Below are positions 29,991 through 38,112 of a stretch of 42,201 bases of DNA, in pieces. The position numbers and the translations under genes were made by a program. The first letter of the stretch is position 1. Every line of letters begins with the position of its first letter. Source of the stretch: JBHIBC01 sp046758905 (GTDB lineage Bacteria > Acidobacteriota > Polarisedimenticolia > Gp22-AA2); NCBI GenBank assembly GCA_046758905.1, contig JBHIBC010000017.1, positions 1 through 42,201 on the forward strand, given 5' to 3'. The notes beneath the pieces were generated by a model, which ran no database searches, was not told the origin of the DNA, and saw nothing but the letters and a program-made list of their open reading frames with translations.

Positions 29991-31124
29991 ATGTTCTCCC
30001 GCCGCCACCTCGAACCTCTCATGAGGCACTCCGCGAGCGACTCGAGCCCGATCCTCAGTCTCTACCTCGACGTGGACCAGGCCCGCCCCGTCAACCGCAA
30101 CCGCGGCATCGAGACGGCGGCGCGCGCCATGCTCTCGTCGCTGCGCGAACAGGACGTAGCCGACCCGGCGCAACTCGATGAGGACATCCGCCGCGTCGAG
30201 GATTTTCTCGGCGGCTACGAGCCGTCCGGCAGATCACTCGTGCTGTTCTGCGACGCCTCGGCCGATCTGCTCTGGCAGCGCACCTTTCCGGTGCCGCTTC
30301 CCCCCGACGTCCGGTACCGCCCGGACCCGCACCTGCGCCCCCTGCTCGAGACCCTCGACGAGCACGAGCGCTACGGGGTGGTCCTGCTCGACCGCCAGCA
30401 GGCGCGCCTCTTCACGGTCTTCTTCGGCGGGATCGAGGAGCACCGGGAGGCGTTCGCGCCGCTGTCGGTCAAGGCCACCCGGACGACCGGCACCGACCAC
30501 ATCTTCTCGGAGAAGCGCTTCCACCGGAGGGCTGTGGAGCACGCGCACCTGCACATCAAGCAGGTCGCGTCGATGCTGCGGAAGCTGCAGCGCGAGCGCG
30601 GGTTCGACCAGCTGGTGATCGCCGGCCCGCTGCCCGCGACCTCGGAGCTGCAGCGGCTGCTGCCGCGGGCCCTGTCCGACCGGGTCGCAGCCGTGCTGAA
30701 GCTCCCGATCGATACCTCCGAGAACGGGATCCTGCGCCAGGTGACGGACCTGCAGGACCGCCGCGAGCGGGAGCGGGAGGCGGCGCTGGTGGAGGACCTG
30801 TTCGAGGCGGCCGCGCGCGGACGGCAGGCGGTCCTCGGCATACAGCCGACCCTCGAGGCGCTGAGGGAGCTGCGGGTGCTGCGGATCCTGTACGTCTCCG
30901 ACGGCCCGATCGAGGGGGGCATCTGCCGCCGCTGCGGGACCCTCTCCCGGCGGGCCCGGGGTCAGTGCAGCTTCTGCCGCGTGCCGCTCGGAAGGGTCCA
31001 CGACCTGGTCGGGCGCATGGCCCGGGCCGTCGTGGAGTCGGGCGGGCGGCTCGACCGCCTGCGCCACCCGGAGGCGGTCCGGCGTCTCGCACCCCACTCC
31101 ACGGGGGCGTTCCTGAGGTTCTGA
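29991..31124 (+). CDS. Bacterial eRF1-like (baeRF) family protein with zinc ribbon
   Basis: A 377-residue soluble protein built like the bacterial archaeo-eukaryotic release-factor families. It has an N-terminal domain (about 20-103), a central domain that opens with YGVVLLDRQQARLF (128-141), and a C-terminal domain with a four-cysteine ribbon (Cys312, Cys315, Cys326, Cys329). The loop where true release factors have GGQ reads TDHIFSEKRFHRR, so peptidyl-tRNA cleavage by that residue set is unlikely. Relatives are linked to stalled ribosomes, but no function is proven for this branch. The Shine-Dalgarno AGGGAGGTGATC is nearly a full match to the 16S rRNA tail, so strong translation is expected. 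Confidence 0.75.
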   Translation: MFSRRHLEPLMRHSASDSSPILSLYLDVDQARPVNRNRGIETAARAMLSSLREQDVADPAQLDEDIRRVEDFLGGYEPSGRSLVLFCDASADLLWQRTFPVPLPPDVRYRPDPHLRPLLETLDEHERYGVVLLDRQQARLFTVFFGGIEEHREAFAPLSVKATRTTGTDHIFSEKRFHRRAVEHAHLHIKQVASMLRKLQRERGFDQLVIAGPLPATSELQRLLPRALSDRVAAVLKLPIDTSENGILRQVTDLQDRREREREAALVEDLFEAAARGRQAVLGIQPTLEALRELRVLRILYVSDGPIEGGICRRCGTLSRRARGQCSFCRVPLGRVHDLVGRMARAVVESGGRLDRLRHPEAVRRLAPHSTGAFLRF

Positions 31125-31163
31125 GCCGGGGGGATCCACCCGCGCGAGCGCCGGGGAGAGCCC

Positions 31164-31418
31164 CTAGCCGGCCGCCTGCGCGCCTCCGGCGGCCGCCGGG
31201 ACGTCGGCGAGGGGACCGGCGTAGCCGCAGCTCCGCTGCAGGAACTTACGGCGCCCGCGGTCGTAGACGCCGGCGCAGTAGGCGCCGCGCCATACCTCCC
31301 GACCCTGGCGCGTCAGGTCGACCGGGAACAGGTCGCCCCATCCACAGCTGGGACAGCGCGGGCCGGCCGGCTCGTGCGCCTCCCTCGCCGGCCCGGCGCG
31401 GCCGCCGCTCGCTCGCAT
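31164..31418 (-). CDS. Small four-cysteine protein, possible zinc binder
   Basis: An 84-residue protein with Cys22 and Cys25 (CPSC), Cys48 and Cys64, a possible zinc site. The core CGWGDLFPVDLTRQG and the RGAYCAGVYDRGR stretch look well structured, while both ends are Ala/Gly-rich. I recognise no family. ATG at 31418 has AAGGGAGA close upstream, and a good promoter lies at 31450-31478. The ATG at 31529 in the same frame would include that promoter, so it is rejected. Confidence 0.6.
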   Translation of the reverse strand: MRASGGRAGPAREAHEPAGPRCPSCGWGDLFPVDLTRQGREVWRGAYCAGVYDRGRRKFLQRSCGYAGPLADVPAAAGGAQAAG

Positions 31419-31449
31419 CTCGGTCTCCCTTCGGATTCGATCGAGGCGA

Positions 31450-31478
31450 CATATACGTCCGTGGATCGATCCCGTCAA
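31450..31478 (-). promoter_or_regulatory. Promoter of the small four-cysteine gene
   Basis: On the minus strand TTGACG (31473-31478) and TATATG (31450-31455) are 17 bases apart, with five of six and four of six consensus bases. It ends 31 bases before the ATG. Confidence 0.7.
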
Positions 31479-31572
31479 GCGGAGCGGAGCGCCCTCGGCG
31501 CAGGCGTTCCGTGCGGGGCCCGTCGGCACTCCTCGGCGGCGCCGCGGCCGGCGGGATCACGGCCCGGAAGCC

Positions 31573-31601
31573 TTGGCGCGGGGGACCATGTGGCATACAA
31601 T
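31573..31601 (+). promoter_or_regulatory. Promoter of the RsbW-like kinase and antiporter genes
   Basis: TTGGCG (31573-31578) and TACAAT (31596-31601) are 17 bases apart. The -10 ends 47 bases before the kinase ATG. Confidence 0.65.
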
Positions 31602-31648
31602 CCGCCGGAAACCGCCGGGCCCGGACGGTTCCCGTTGAGAGGGCGCAC

Positions 31649-32095
31649 ATGGCCGATGACGCGATCCCGACCTGCGAGTTCGAGAGCGAGAAACTCATCC
31701 TGCGCCTAGACCTGACGATCTCAGGCGACGTGAGCGGCATCGATCCGGTGATCCGGCGGGTGATGGGGATCATCCGGGAGATGGGCTGCGCCGCGGGCAA
31801 GGAGACCGACGTCGAGATCGCCCTCCGCGAGGCCCTCGTCAACGCCGTGGTCCACGGCTGCCGGAGCGATCCGGCCAAGAAAGTGCAGCTGTGCGTGGCC
31901 TGCGACGAATCTCGCGGGATGCTCATCATCGTCCGCGACCCGGGCGAGGGCTTCCGGCCGGACAAGCTCCCGAGCCCCACCCTCGGCCAGAACCTCTACT
32001 CCTCCCACGGCCGCGGCATCTACCTGATCAACAGGCTGATGGACGAGGTGCGCTTCGAGCGGGGCGGCACCGAGATCCGCATGAAGAAGATCTGA
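31649..32095 (+). CDS. RsbW-like ATP-binding protein (anti-sigma factor kinase type)
   Basis: A 148-residue single GHKL ATPase domain. The N box has Glu61 and Asn65 (EALVNAVVHG), the G1 box is RDPGEGF (96-102), and the G2 region is SSHGRGIYLI (118-127). This size and motif set match RsbW/SpoIIAB-type serine kinases, which bind a sigma factor or a STAS-domain partner. No sigma factor, STAS protein or PP2C phosphatase gene is nearby, so the partner must be elsewhere. ATG at 31649 has GAGAGGG five bases upstream. The antiporter gene follows after 18 bases and is likely co-transcribed. Confidence 0.87.
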   Translation: MADDAIPTCEFESEKLILRLDLTISGDVSGIDPVIRRVMGIIREMGCAAGKETDVEIALREALVNAVVHGCRSDPAKKVQLCVACDESRGMLIIVRDPGEGFRPDKLPSPTLGQNLYSSHGRGIYLINRLMDEVRFERGGTEIRMKKI

Positions 32096-32113
32096 TCCCC
32101 GCTCCGGCCGCGC

Positions 32114-33364
32114 ATGCACCTGTTCACCATCTTCGCCGGCCTGATCACGGTCACGGCCCTGCTCAGCTACCTCAACGAGCGGTACCTGCGCCTGCCCCCC
32201 GGCATCGGCGTCATGGCGGCGGCCCTCGCCGGCTCGATCGTCCTCATCCTCCTGGGACGGTTCGGCCTGGGGGTCGAGCCCTGGGCCGAGCATCTCTTCG
32301 AGCGCATCGACTTCAACGTCGTGCTGATGAAGGGGATGCTCAGCTTCCTGTTGTTCGCCGGAGCGCTGCACGTCAACCTGGAGGACCTGCTCAGCCGCAA
32401 ATGGTCGATCATGTCGCTGGCCACCGTCGGCGTGGTGCTGTCGACCTTTCTCGTCGGCACCGTGATGTGGGGTGTGATGACCCTGTTCGGGCTCGAGGTC
32501 CCGTACATCTTCGCCCTGCTGTTCGGCGCGCTCATCTCCCCCACCGATCCGATCGCCGTGCTCGGCACGCTCAAGACGGCCAAGACTCCTAGGAGCCTGG
32601 AGACGATGATCGCGGGGGAGTCACTCTTCAACGACGGCGTCGGCGTGGCGGTGTTCATCATGGTGCTGGGCTCGGTCGCCGGGGGGGCCCGCCTCTCCCT
32701 CGCGGGAGCGGGAACGCTGTTCCTGCTCGAGGCGGTGGGAGGCGTGATCTACGGCCTCGTCCTCGGCTACCTCGCGTATCGACTGCTGAGCACCGTGGAC
32801 AACTACACGGTGGAGATCCTGATCACGCTCTCGCTGGTCGCCGGAGGATACGCCCTCGCCGACGCTCTCCACACCTCCGGGCCGATCGCCATGGTTGTGG
32901 CGGGGCTGTTCATCGGCAACCACGGCAGGGTGTTCGGGATGTCGGAGAGATCCCGCGATCGGCTGGACACCTTCTGGGAGCTGCTCGACGAGATCCTGAC
33001 GGCGATGCTGTTCGTGATGATCGGCCTCGAGCTGCTCGTCCTCGACCTCGAGCCCGGCTCCCTGGTGATGGGGCTGGCGGCCGTCCCAGTCGTCCTCGCG
33101 GCGCGATTCCTCAGCGTGGGGCTGCCGATCTCGATCCTCAGGACGTTCAGGCCTTTCCCTCCCCACGCGGTGGCCCTGATGACCTGGTGCGGCGTGCGCG
33201 GCGGCATCTCCATCGCCTTGGCCCTCTCGCTGCCGGCGTCGCCGCAGCGCGATCTCCTGCTGTTGATGACCTATACGGTGGTCGTGTTCTCGATCCTGGT
33301 GCAGGGCCTGACGGTCGGCAGCCTGGCGCGTCTCGCCGCGGCCCGAAGCGCCGCGCCGCCATGA
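32114..33364 (+). CDS. Na+/H+ antiporter, CPA1 family
   Basis: A 416-residue inner-membrane protein with 12-13 helices that would exchange sodium (or potassium) for protons. Family motifs are FLLFAGALHVNL about 75-86, SPTDPIAVLG about 140, and GESLFNDGVGVAVF with the key Asn173-Asp174 pair, which is typical of electroneutral CPA1/NHE proteins. It is also marked by GGIS in VRGGISIAL near 360. It follows the RsbW-like gene by 18 bases, which hints at stress-linked expression. The short cytoplasmic tail carries no regulatory domain. Confidence 0.92.
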   Translation: MHLFTIFAGLITVTALLSYLNERYLRLPPGIGVMAAALAGSIVLILLGRFGLGVEPWAEHLFERIDFNVVLMKGMLSFLLFAGALHVNLEDLLSRKWSIMSLATVGVVLSTFLVGTVMWGVMTLFGLEVPYIFALLFGALISPTDPIAVLGTLKTAKTPRSLETMIAGESLFNDGVGVAVFIMVLGSVAGGARLSLAGAGTLFLLEAVGGVIYGLVLGYLAYRLLSTVDNYTVEILITLSLVAGGYALADALHTSGPIAMVVAGLFIGNHGRVFGMSERSRDRLDTFWELLDEILTAMLFVMIGLELLVLDLEPGSLVMGLAAVPVVLAARFLSVGLPISILRTFRPFPPHAVALMTWCGVRGGISIALALSLPASPQRDLLLLMTYTVVVFSILVQGLTVGSLARLAAARSAAPP

Positions 33365-33428
33365 CGCCGCGCTCGCGCGGGGCGAGGATCGGCGAGGTCG
33401 GAGGAGATCTCCGCTTCCCCGGGCGAGG

Positions 33429-33504
<76 letters not shown>

Positions 33505-33533
33505 ACTCTCCGGGACGAAACAGAGGATGGCTC

Positions 33534-33608
33534 TGGTGGGCCGTGCTGGATTTGAACCAGCGACTTCCACCGTGTGAGGATGGCACTCTCCCGCTGAGTT
33601 AACGGCCC
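33534..33608 (-). tRNA. tRNA-Val (CAC)
   Basis: The minus strand has acceptor GGGCCGT pairing with ACGGCCC, anticodon stem CCATC/GGTGG with loop CTCACAC giving anticodon CAC, and T arm GGTTCAAATCC. The discriminator is A and CCA is encoded (33534-33536). It is first in a two-tRNA unit with tRNA-Ala. Confidence 0.95.
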
Positions 33609-33621
33609 GTACGAGGGTGGG

Positions 33622-33630
33622 ATTATAACA
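33622..33630 (-). promoter_or_regulatory. Extended -10 promoter of the tRNA-Val/tRNA-Ala unit
   Basis: TGTTATAAT on the minus strand contains a perfect TATAAT with the TGn extension. It ends 13 bases before the tRNA-Val 5' end. No -35 is needed for extended -10 promoters and none is clear. Confidence 0.65.
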
Positions 33631-33713
33631 TCTCCGAACGTCCCGCGGAGCGCGGCGCCCCGGCCCCGCCTCGGGCCGCGCACCGGCTCCGGGCGGAATA
33701 GCCCGGTCGCACG

Positions 33714-34775
33714 TCAGATCCGGTACGCCGACAGGGATCCGTCGGCCGCGGGGGGCACCAGCAGCCGCTCCTCGCGGCCGTCGTGGCGCGCCGCCACCTC
33801 GACCAGCGGCTCCGCCCTGCGGCTGCTATAGCGCGCTGTGATCGAGGCGATGAGGTGCTTCAGCCCCTCGTCCGGCTCGCCCTCCACCAAGGTGATGGGG
33901 CTGCCGCAATCGAGCGCCTCGAACCGCCAGCCCGGGAGGTCGAGCCGCGACAGGAAGTTGTTCTCGCTCTCGTCGCGCGCCACCACGATCTTCACTCCCG
34001 GGGACAGGCGGAAGTGGCGCCCCACCTTGAGCAGGATGATCTCGTCCTTGCGAATGCTCTCCGGGCGGGAGTGCTCCCGCTTGTCGTGGAAGCGCCGGGC
34101 GAAGTTCTCGTCCGCCAGGAAACAGCAGCCGCCCGCGGGCTGCGGGTAGTCGCGGATCCCCCAGCGGTCGCTCCAGGCCATCTGCTCCTTGCGCGAGCGG
34201 CCGGCGATCGCCAGCAGCCGCCCGCGGTCGACCCACCCGAGCTTCTCGGGCATGGTCGGCGGCAGGTGCCCGGCCGACAGCGGCCGCAGCAGGTAGCCGG
34301 GGATGCCGCACTCCTTCTCGATCTGGTTGAGCGCCCGGACGTGCTGCGACATCGGCCGCTGGTTGAGCACCTCACCGGTGAAGACGAAGTGCGCGCCGTG
34401 CTCGCGCATGTACTCGGCCGCCCCGTGGATCATGAAGATGCGGCAGTCGATGCACGGGTTGGCGAACCGGCCGTAGCCGTGCTTCGGGTCGAGGACCATC
34501 TTGAGGTAGGCCTCGCCGGCGTCGAGGACCTCGACCGGGATCCGGAGGTCGGCGCCGGCCCGCAGCGCCTCGTTGCGCATCCGCTTCGGGTCCTCGCCGG
34601 GGCGGGCCATGGCCCGGCGATGATCGTTCATGCAGAAGCCGGTCGAGTAGTTGATGCCGATCACCTCGATGCCCTGCTCGAGCAGGACACGCGCCGCCAG
34701 CGTGCTGTCGAGCCCGCCGGAGAGCAGACCGATCGCGCGGATCTTCCCGGGCCGCACCCCCGCGGGCCCGCTCAC
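33714..34775 (-). CDS. PP-loop ATPase, predicted tRNA thiolation enzyme (MnmA/ThiI-like)
   Basis: A 353-residue cytoplasmic protein. The PP-loop SGGLDS (19-24) binds ATP and would adenylate a base. Cys108 and Cys111 (NPCIDCR) are conserved-looking and could carry persulfide or bind metal, and Cys217-Cys218 (PAGGCCFL) sits where MnmA-like enzymes have a catalytic cysteine. The C-terminal part (VGRHFRLSPGVKIVVARDE, 251-269) is shared with a group annotated as MnmA-like or DUF814 proteins in anaerobes. The start is GTG at 34775, overlapping the TusA-like stop (GTGA). The link to a TusA protein supports a sulfur-relay role, but the modified base is not deducible. Confidence 0.78.
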   Translation of the reverse strand: MSGPAGVRPGKIRAIGLLSGGLDSTLAARVLLEQGIEVIGINYSTGFCMNDHRRAMARPGEDPKRMRNEALRAGADLRIPVEVLDAGEAYLKMVLDPKHGYGRFANPCIDCRIFMIHGAAEYMREHGAHFVFTGEVLNQRPMSQHVRALNQIEKECGIPGYLLRPLSAGHLPPTMPEKLGWVDRGRLLAIAGRSRKEQMAWSDRWGIRDYPQPAGGCCFLADENFARRFHDKREHSRPESIRKDEIILLKVGRHFRLSPGVKIVVARDESENNFLSRLDLPGWRFEALDCGSPITLVEGEPDEGLKHLIASITARYSSRRAEPLVEVAARHDGREERLLVPPAADGSLSAYRI

Positions 34776-35092
34776 CGACTCTGCTCCCGGCGCCCGCCGG
34801 GTGGGGGAGGGGTCTCCCGCCGGCCTCCGCCTTTCCTCACGAAGAGGTGGTACTCGGGCCCGTCGCGGAAGGATCCGAGGTAGGTGTTCCCGGTCGACCG
34901 GCACCACGCCGGCATGTCGATCAGGATCACCCGATCGTCCGACAGGACCTCCAGGACTCCGTCCGGCCTCATCTTCTTCATCGCCTCCGCCGTCCTGATG
35001 ATCGGCACGGGGCAGAACAGCCCGACCGCGTCGAGGACGGCGTCGGGCCGCGCTTCGCCTGGATCGAACTCCGCATCCGCCGCCGCACTCAT
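34772..35092 (-). CDS. TusA-like sulfur-carrier protein
   Basis: A 106-residue protein with the TusA core of about 80 residues: LDAVGLFCPVPIIRTAEAM, in which Cys27 of the CPxP motif would carry persulfide sulfur. A second cysteine (Cys64, PAWC) and a VRKGG end are present, followed by a Pro/Arg-rich tail. TusA proteins pass sulfur from cysteine desulfurase to tRNA-thiolating enzymes or other acceptors. The next gene, a PP-loop ATPase, overlaps by four bases, so the pair is probably one donor-acceptor unit. ATG at 35092 was chosen because upstream sequence lacks the fold. Confidence 0.83.
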   Translation of the reverse strand: MSAAADAEFDPGEARPDAVLDAVGLFCPVPIIRTAEAMKKMRPDGVLEVLSDDRVILIDMPAWCRSTGNTYLGSFRDGPEYHLFVRKGGGRRETPPPPGGRREQSR

Positions 35093-35186
35093 CCCGGCCC
35101 CCCCGGTCGCTCCGGGAGCGGCCGCGCGCGATCGGCGCGCGCGGCCCGCGCCCCGCTGGGATTCTAGCAAACCGGTCCATCGTCCT

Positions 35187-37523
35187 TCAATTCACGCCGG
35201 GCAGGGGATCGGCCGAGCCGCCCGCCCGTGAGGATCCCGGGTGTGCGGCGCCGGAAGTCCTCCCCCCCTCCTCCGGATCCAGAAGGCGGCGGGAGGCGGT
35301 GACGGCCGCCCGGTGGACGAAGACGTGGCTCGGTCCGTCGGGGCGCAGCCCGAGCAGGTCGGTCTCGAAATCAGCCCGAAGAGTGACCGACAGATCGCCG
35401 CCTCCGGGGACGACCAGGCGGACCCGGTGCGCGATCTCGCGGCGCGGCGCGATCTCGGTGATCGTGTACCTGTCGCGCAGCCCGGGGCCGCGTCCAGGCA
35501 CGCGCAGGCCCGACCTCGAGGTGAACACGTAGCTCAGGCGGTCGGCCCGCAGCGGGGCGGCGAAGCGCAGCGTGCAGGCGACGGCCCGTTCCCCGTCCAG
35601 GGGGGCGGCGCTGACCGAGGCGTGGAACACGAACTCATCCGCCGGAAACGGCCGATCGAGACGCTCGGTCCGGACGCCCCTCCCGAAGCCGCGGCCCTCG
35701 GCGCCGTCCAGGCGGACGCCCTCCAGGCTGTCCAGAGAATGGACCGTGACCGCCGCCGTCCTGTCGTCGACGTTCACCCGCTGCCGCACTTGCACCAGCT
35801 GGCGGTGGCCGCTGTCGTAGGCGGGCAGCAGGGCGCAGACGACGCCCAGGACGATGGCGGCGAGAAGCGCCGGCCCGCCGATCCATGGGCCCGACAGCCA
35901 CCACCAGTAACGGCTGTGCAGGCAATCCCGGAACGACGCGACGTGCGCCAGAAACAGGACGAACGGCAGGACGGCCGTCAAGAGCGCCCCGAACAGGATC
36001 CAGCCCGGGATGACGATCTTCCCGAGCTGCACCGCGGCGCGGTAGTCCTCGAGCGTCCCCAGCAGGAGGAGCGGGAGCGCCCCGAGGAGGCCGCAGGCCA
36101 GCTTGCGCCCGGTGTTCTCGGTGAGCAGCGACAGCACGAACCCCAAGCTCGCCGCCGCGGGGATCGCCGCCAGCTCCGGCCGGCCGAGCAGCAATCCGGT
36201 GGCGACCCCGGCCACCGGGAGGAGCAGCGATCCGGCCAGGTACGGGCCCGGCTCGATGGTCGGCTTGATCCGCCGGAAGATGTTGAGGGCCACCCAGCCC
36301 GTGAGCAGGGCGCACACGGCCGCCAGCCCCACGTGCAGTCCCTGGTGAGCCGTCCAGGGAAACCGCACGCCGTGCACCCGCTCCATGAGCGCCTCCGAGG
36401 CGAAGGGACCGGACAGCCCCAGCGCGGCGCAGGCGCCCGTGACGATGAGGACGCGGGCCAGCTCGGATATCGCGGAGGGCGAGAGCAGCGAGCGGCGCCT
36501 CGCGATCGCCAGCAGCCCGACGGCGACGAGGGCCGCGACGGCGATCCCCACCAGGATGATCGTCGGGGCGATGATCCCGACGCCGAACAACGTCAGCGGC
36601 AGATAGTGCGGGTCGTCGACGCGGCTGGGCGGCTGCTCCTCCAGCTCCCGGAGCAGCCGCTCCAGCACCGCCACGGCCCGTCCGAGCGAGTCGGCGCGGA
36701 CCGCGGAGACGCGGTCCTCCGCCGTGTGGTAGGCCCAGGCGGGGAAGGTCCCGAGCAGAAGGAACGCGGGCACGCCGCTCTCGAGGAACGGCTCGTGGTC
36801 GGCGCTGAACGGCAGGTGGATGAAGCGCGGGACGAGAGCCCAGAGGGGGCGCGCCGCGACCTCGCGCACCCCGGCGCGCCGGGCGGAGCGCAGGAACAGC
36901 TCCTGCGCCCATTGGCTCGGCGGACCCGGGACCGGCCCGACCAGGATCTCCCCCCTGCCGAGCAGCTCGAGAGCGATCATCGCGCGCACCCGGCTCAATT
37001 CGGCGTGCGCGACGTAGTACCTCGAGCCGAGCAGCCCCTCCTCCTCGGCGCAGAAGGAGATGAACCGGTAACGGACCCCGCGCCTCCGGGACGCGGCGTG
37101 CCGGGCCGCCTCCAGGAGGACGCCGAGCCCGGAGGCGTCGTCGTTCGCCCCGGGGACCTCGAAGTTGCGCGTGTCGTGATGCGCCGCGACGATGATCGTG
37201 TCGGGACCGTCGCCGTCGAGGCTGCCGATGACGTTCCACGAGCGCACGGCGCGCTCGCCGTCCTTCCCCGGGACGACCGGAACCTCCTGGAGGACCACGT
37301 CCAGGCCGGCCGACTCCATCTCCAGCCGGACGTACTCCACCGCGAGCCGGTCCGCCTCGGTGCTGGTCTTGCGGGGGCCGATCCCCCCGGCCAGCGCCGC
37401 CACGTGCCGGAAGGCGCGCTCCCCCTCGGGCGACGCGAGCGCGGCGCCCGACGCGGCGGCAACCGTCAGGACGGCTGCCACGAGGCGGGATGACGGGCCA
37501 CGGACCCCCGGCCGGAAGCGCAT
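35187..37523 (-). CDS. M28-family peptidase with C-terminal membrane domain
   Basis: A 778-residue protein. A signal peptide lies at about 12-30. The M28 aminopeptidase domain (about 35-300) has zinc ligands in HHD (115-117), Asp128 or Asp129 (GANDDASG), catalytic Glu161 with ligand Glu162 (AEEEGLLGS), Glu187 in place of the common Asp, and His266 (YHTAED). Eight or so membrane helices follow (about 310-590) and then a beta-rich extracytoplasmic tail (about 600-750). The plan resembles ER-type Fxna peptidases and large bacterial M28 membrane peptidases. It divides the 78-base gap with the divergent small protein gene. Confidence 0.85.
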   Translation of the reverse strand: MRFRPGVRGPSSRLVAAVLTVAAASGAALASPEGERAFRHVAALAGGIGPRKTSTEADRLAVEYVRLEMESAGLDVVLQEVPVVPGKDGERAVRSWNVIGSLDGDGPDTIIVAAHHDTRNFEVPGANDDASGLGVLLEAARHAASRRRGVRYRFISFCAEEEGLLGSRYYVAHAELSRVRAMIALELLGRGEILVGPVPGPPSQWAQELFLRSARRAGVREVAARPLWALVPRFIHLPFSADHEPFLESGVPAFLLLGTFPAWAYHTAEDRVSAVRADSLGRAVAVLERLLRELEEQPPSRVDDPHYLPLTLFGVGIIAPTIILVGIAVAALVAVGLLAIARRRSLLSPSAISELARVLIVTGACAALGLSGPFASEALMERVHGVRFPWTAHQGLHVGLAAVCALLTGWVALNIFRRIKPTIEPGPYLAGSLLLPVAGVATGLLLGRPELAAIPAAASLGFVLSLLTENTGRKLACGLLGALPLLLLGTLEDYRAAVQLGKIVIPGWILFGALLTAVLPFVLFLAHVASFRDCLHSRYWWWLSGPWIGGPALLAAIVLGVVCALLPAYDSGHRQLVQVRQRVNVDDRTAAVTVHSLDSLEGVRLDGAEGRGFGRGVRTERLDRPFPADEFVFHASVSAAPLDGERAVACTLRFAAPLRADRLSYVFTSRSGLRVPGRGPGLRDRYTITEIAPRREIAHRVRLVVPGGGDLSVTLRADFETDLLGLRPDGPSHVFVHRAAVTASRRLLDPEEGGRTSGAAHPGSSRAGGSADPLPGVN

Positions 37524-37539
37524 GGGGATTCTCGTTTCC

Positions 37540-37569
37540 TTGACTCGAAAAAGGCGCGTAGATTAGCAT
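37540..37569 (+). promoter_or_regulatory. Promoter of the small secreted protein and NtrY-like kinase genes
   Basis: TTGACT (37540-37545) and TAGCAT (37564-37569) are 18 bases apart. The -10 ends 32 bases before the ATG at 37602. Confidence 0.6.
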
Positions 37570-37601
37570 ATCGCTCGCTTCGCGGGGGCCGGGATCGCCC
37601 G

Positions 37602-38108
37602 ATGACCTTCCTGCACCGCGGCCCGCACCGGGCCGTTCTCGCCGTCGCCCTCTCCACCCTCCTGGCGATCGTCGCCGACGGCGCGGGTGCCCCCGGGACG
37701 CTGGCGGGCCTGGACCCCGCCGCAGGCGAGCCCGCGGACGGGCCCGGCGCGGCGATCCGGGCCCGGATCGAGGGGGCGTTCCTGCGCTGCGACGCCGACG
37801 CGCTGCGTCCGGCGCTCGCCGGACGCGGCAAGATCTACGTGAGCGCCGCGCTGCTCGGAGCCCCTGCCGGCTACTACGGCGCCGACCAGCTGCTGGTCCT
37901 CTTCCACCGCCTGTTCGAGGGAAAGACGACGATCCGCCTCTCGGCGATCTCCTCCGCGGCGGTCTCGCCCCGGGAGGGACGGTCCGTCTACCCGGTCGAG
38001 TGGATCTACAGCGAGGACGGATCGCCGCACTCGCAGGCCCGCCTCGCGTTCGGCCTCGCCTGCGGCCGATCGGGCTGCTCGATCCGCGAGATCCGGGAGA
38101 TGAAGTGA
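37602..38108 (+). CDS. Small exported protein, possibly DUF4783-like
   Basis: A 168-residue protein with an N-terminal signal segment (about 11-30). The mature part starts with a helix that has RARIEGAFLRCDADALRPAL (about 53-72) and is followed by strands, ending SIREIREMK. The pattern recalls small NTF2-like or DUF4783 proteins. It has three cysteines in the mature part. I cannot assign a role. It lies four bases upstream of the NtrY-like kinase start and shares its promoter, so a link to the kinase's sensing is possible. Confidence 0.55.
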   Translation: MTFLHRGPHRAVLAVALSTLLAIVADGAGAPGTLAGLDPAAGEPADGPGAAIRARIEGAFLRCDADALRPALAGRGKIYVSAALLGAPAGYYGADQLLVLFHRLFEGKTTIRLSAISSAAVSPREGRSVYPVEWIYSEDGSPHSQARLAFGLACGRSGCSIREIREMK

Positions 38109-38112
38109 CGTC

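Noticed and set aside
33403..33412. Ten-base palindrome GGAGATCTCC after the antiporter gene as a terminator
   Set aside because: The stem is short with no loop and there is no T-run on either strand, so it does not fit a Rho-independent terminator.
35241..37493. Plus-strand open frame opposite the M28 peptidase
   Set aside because: Composition is typical of an antisense frame and the M28 motifs are on the minus strand.
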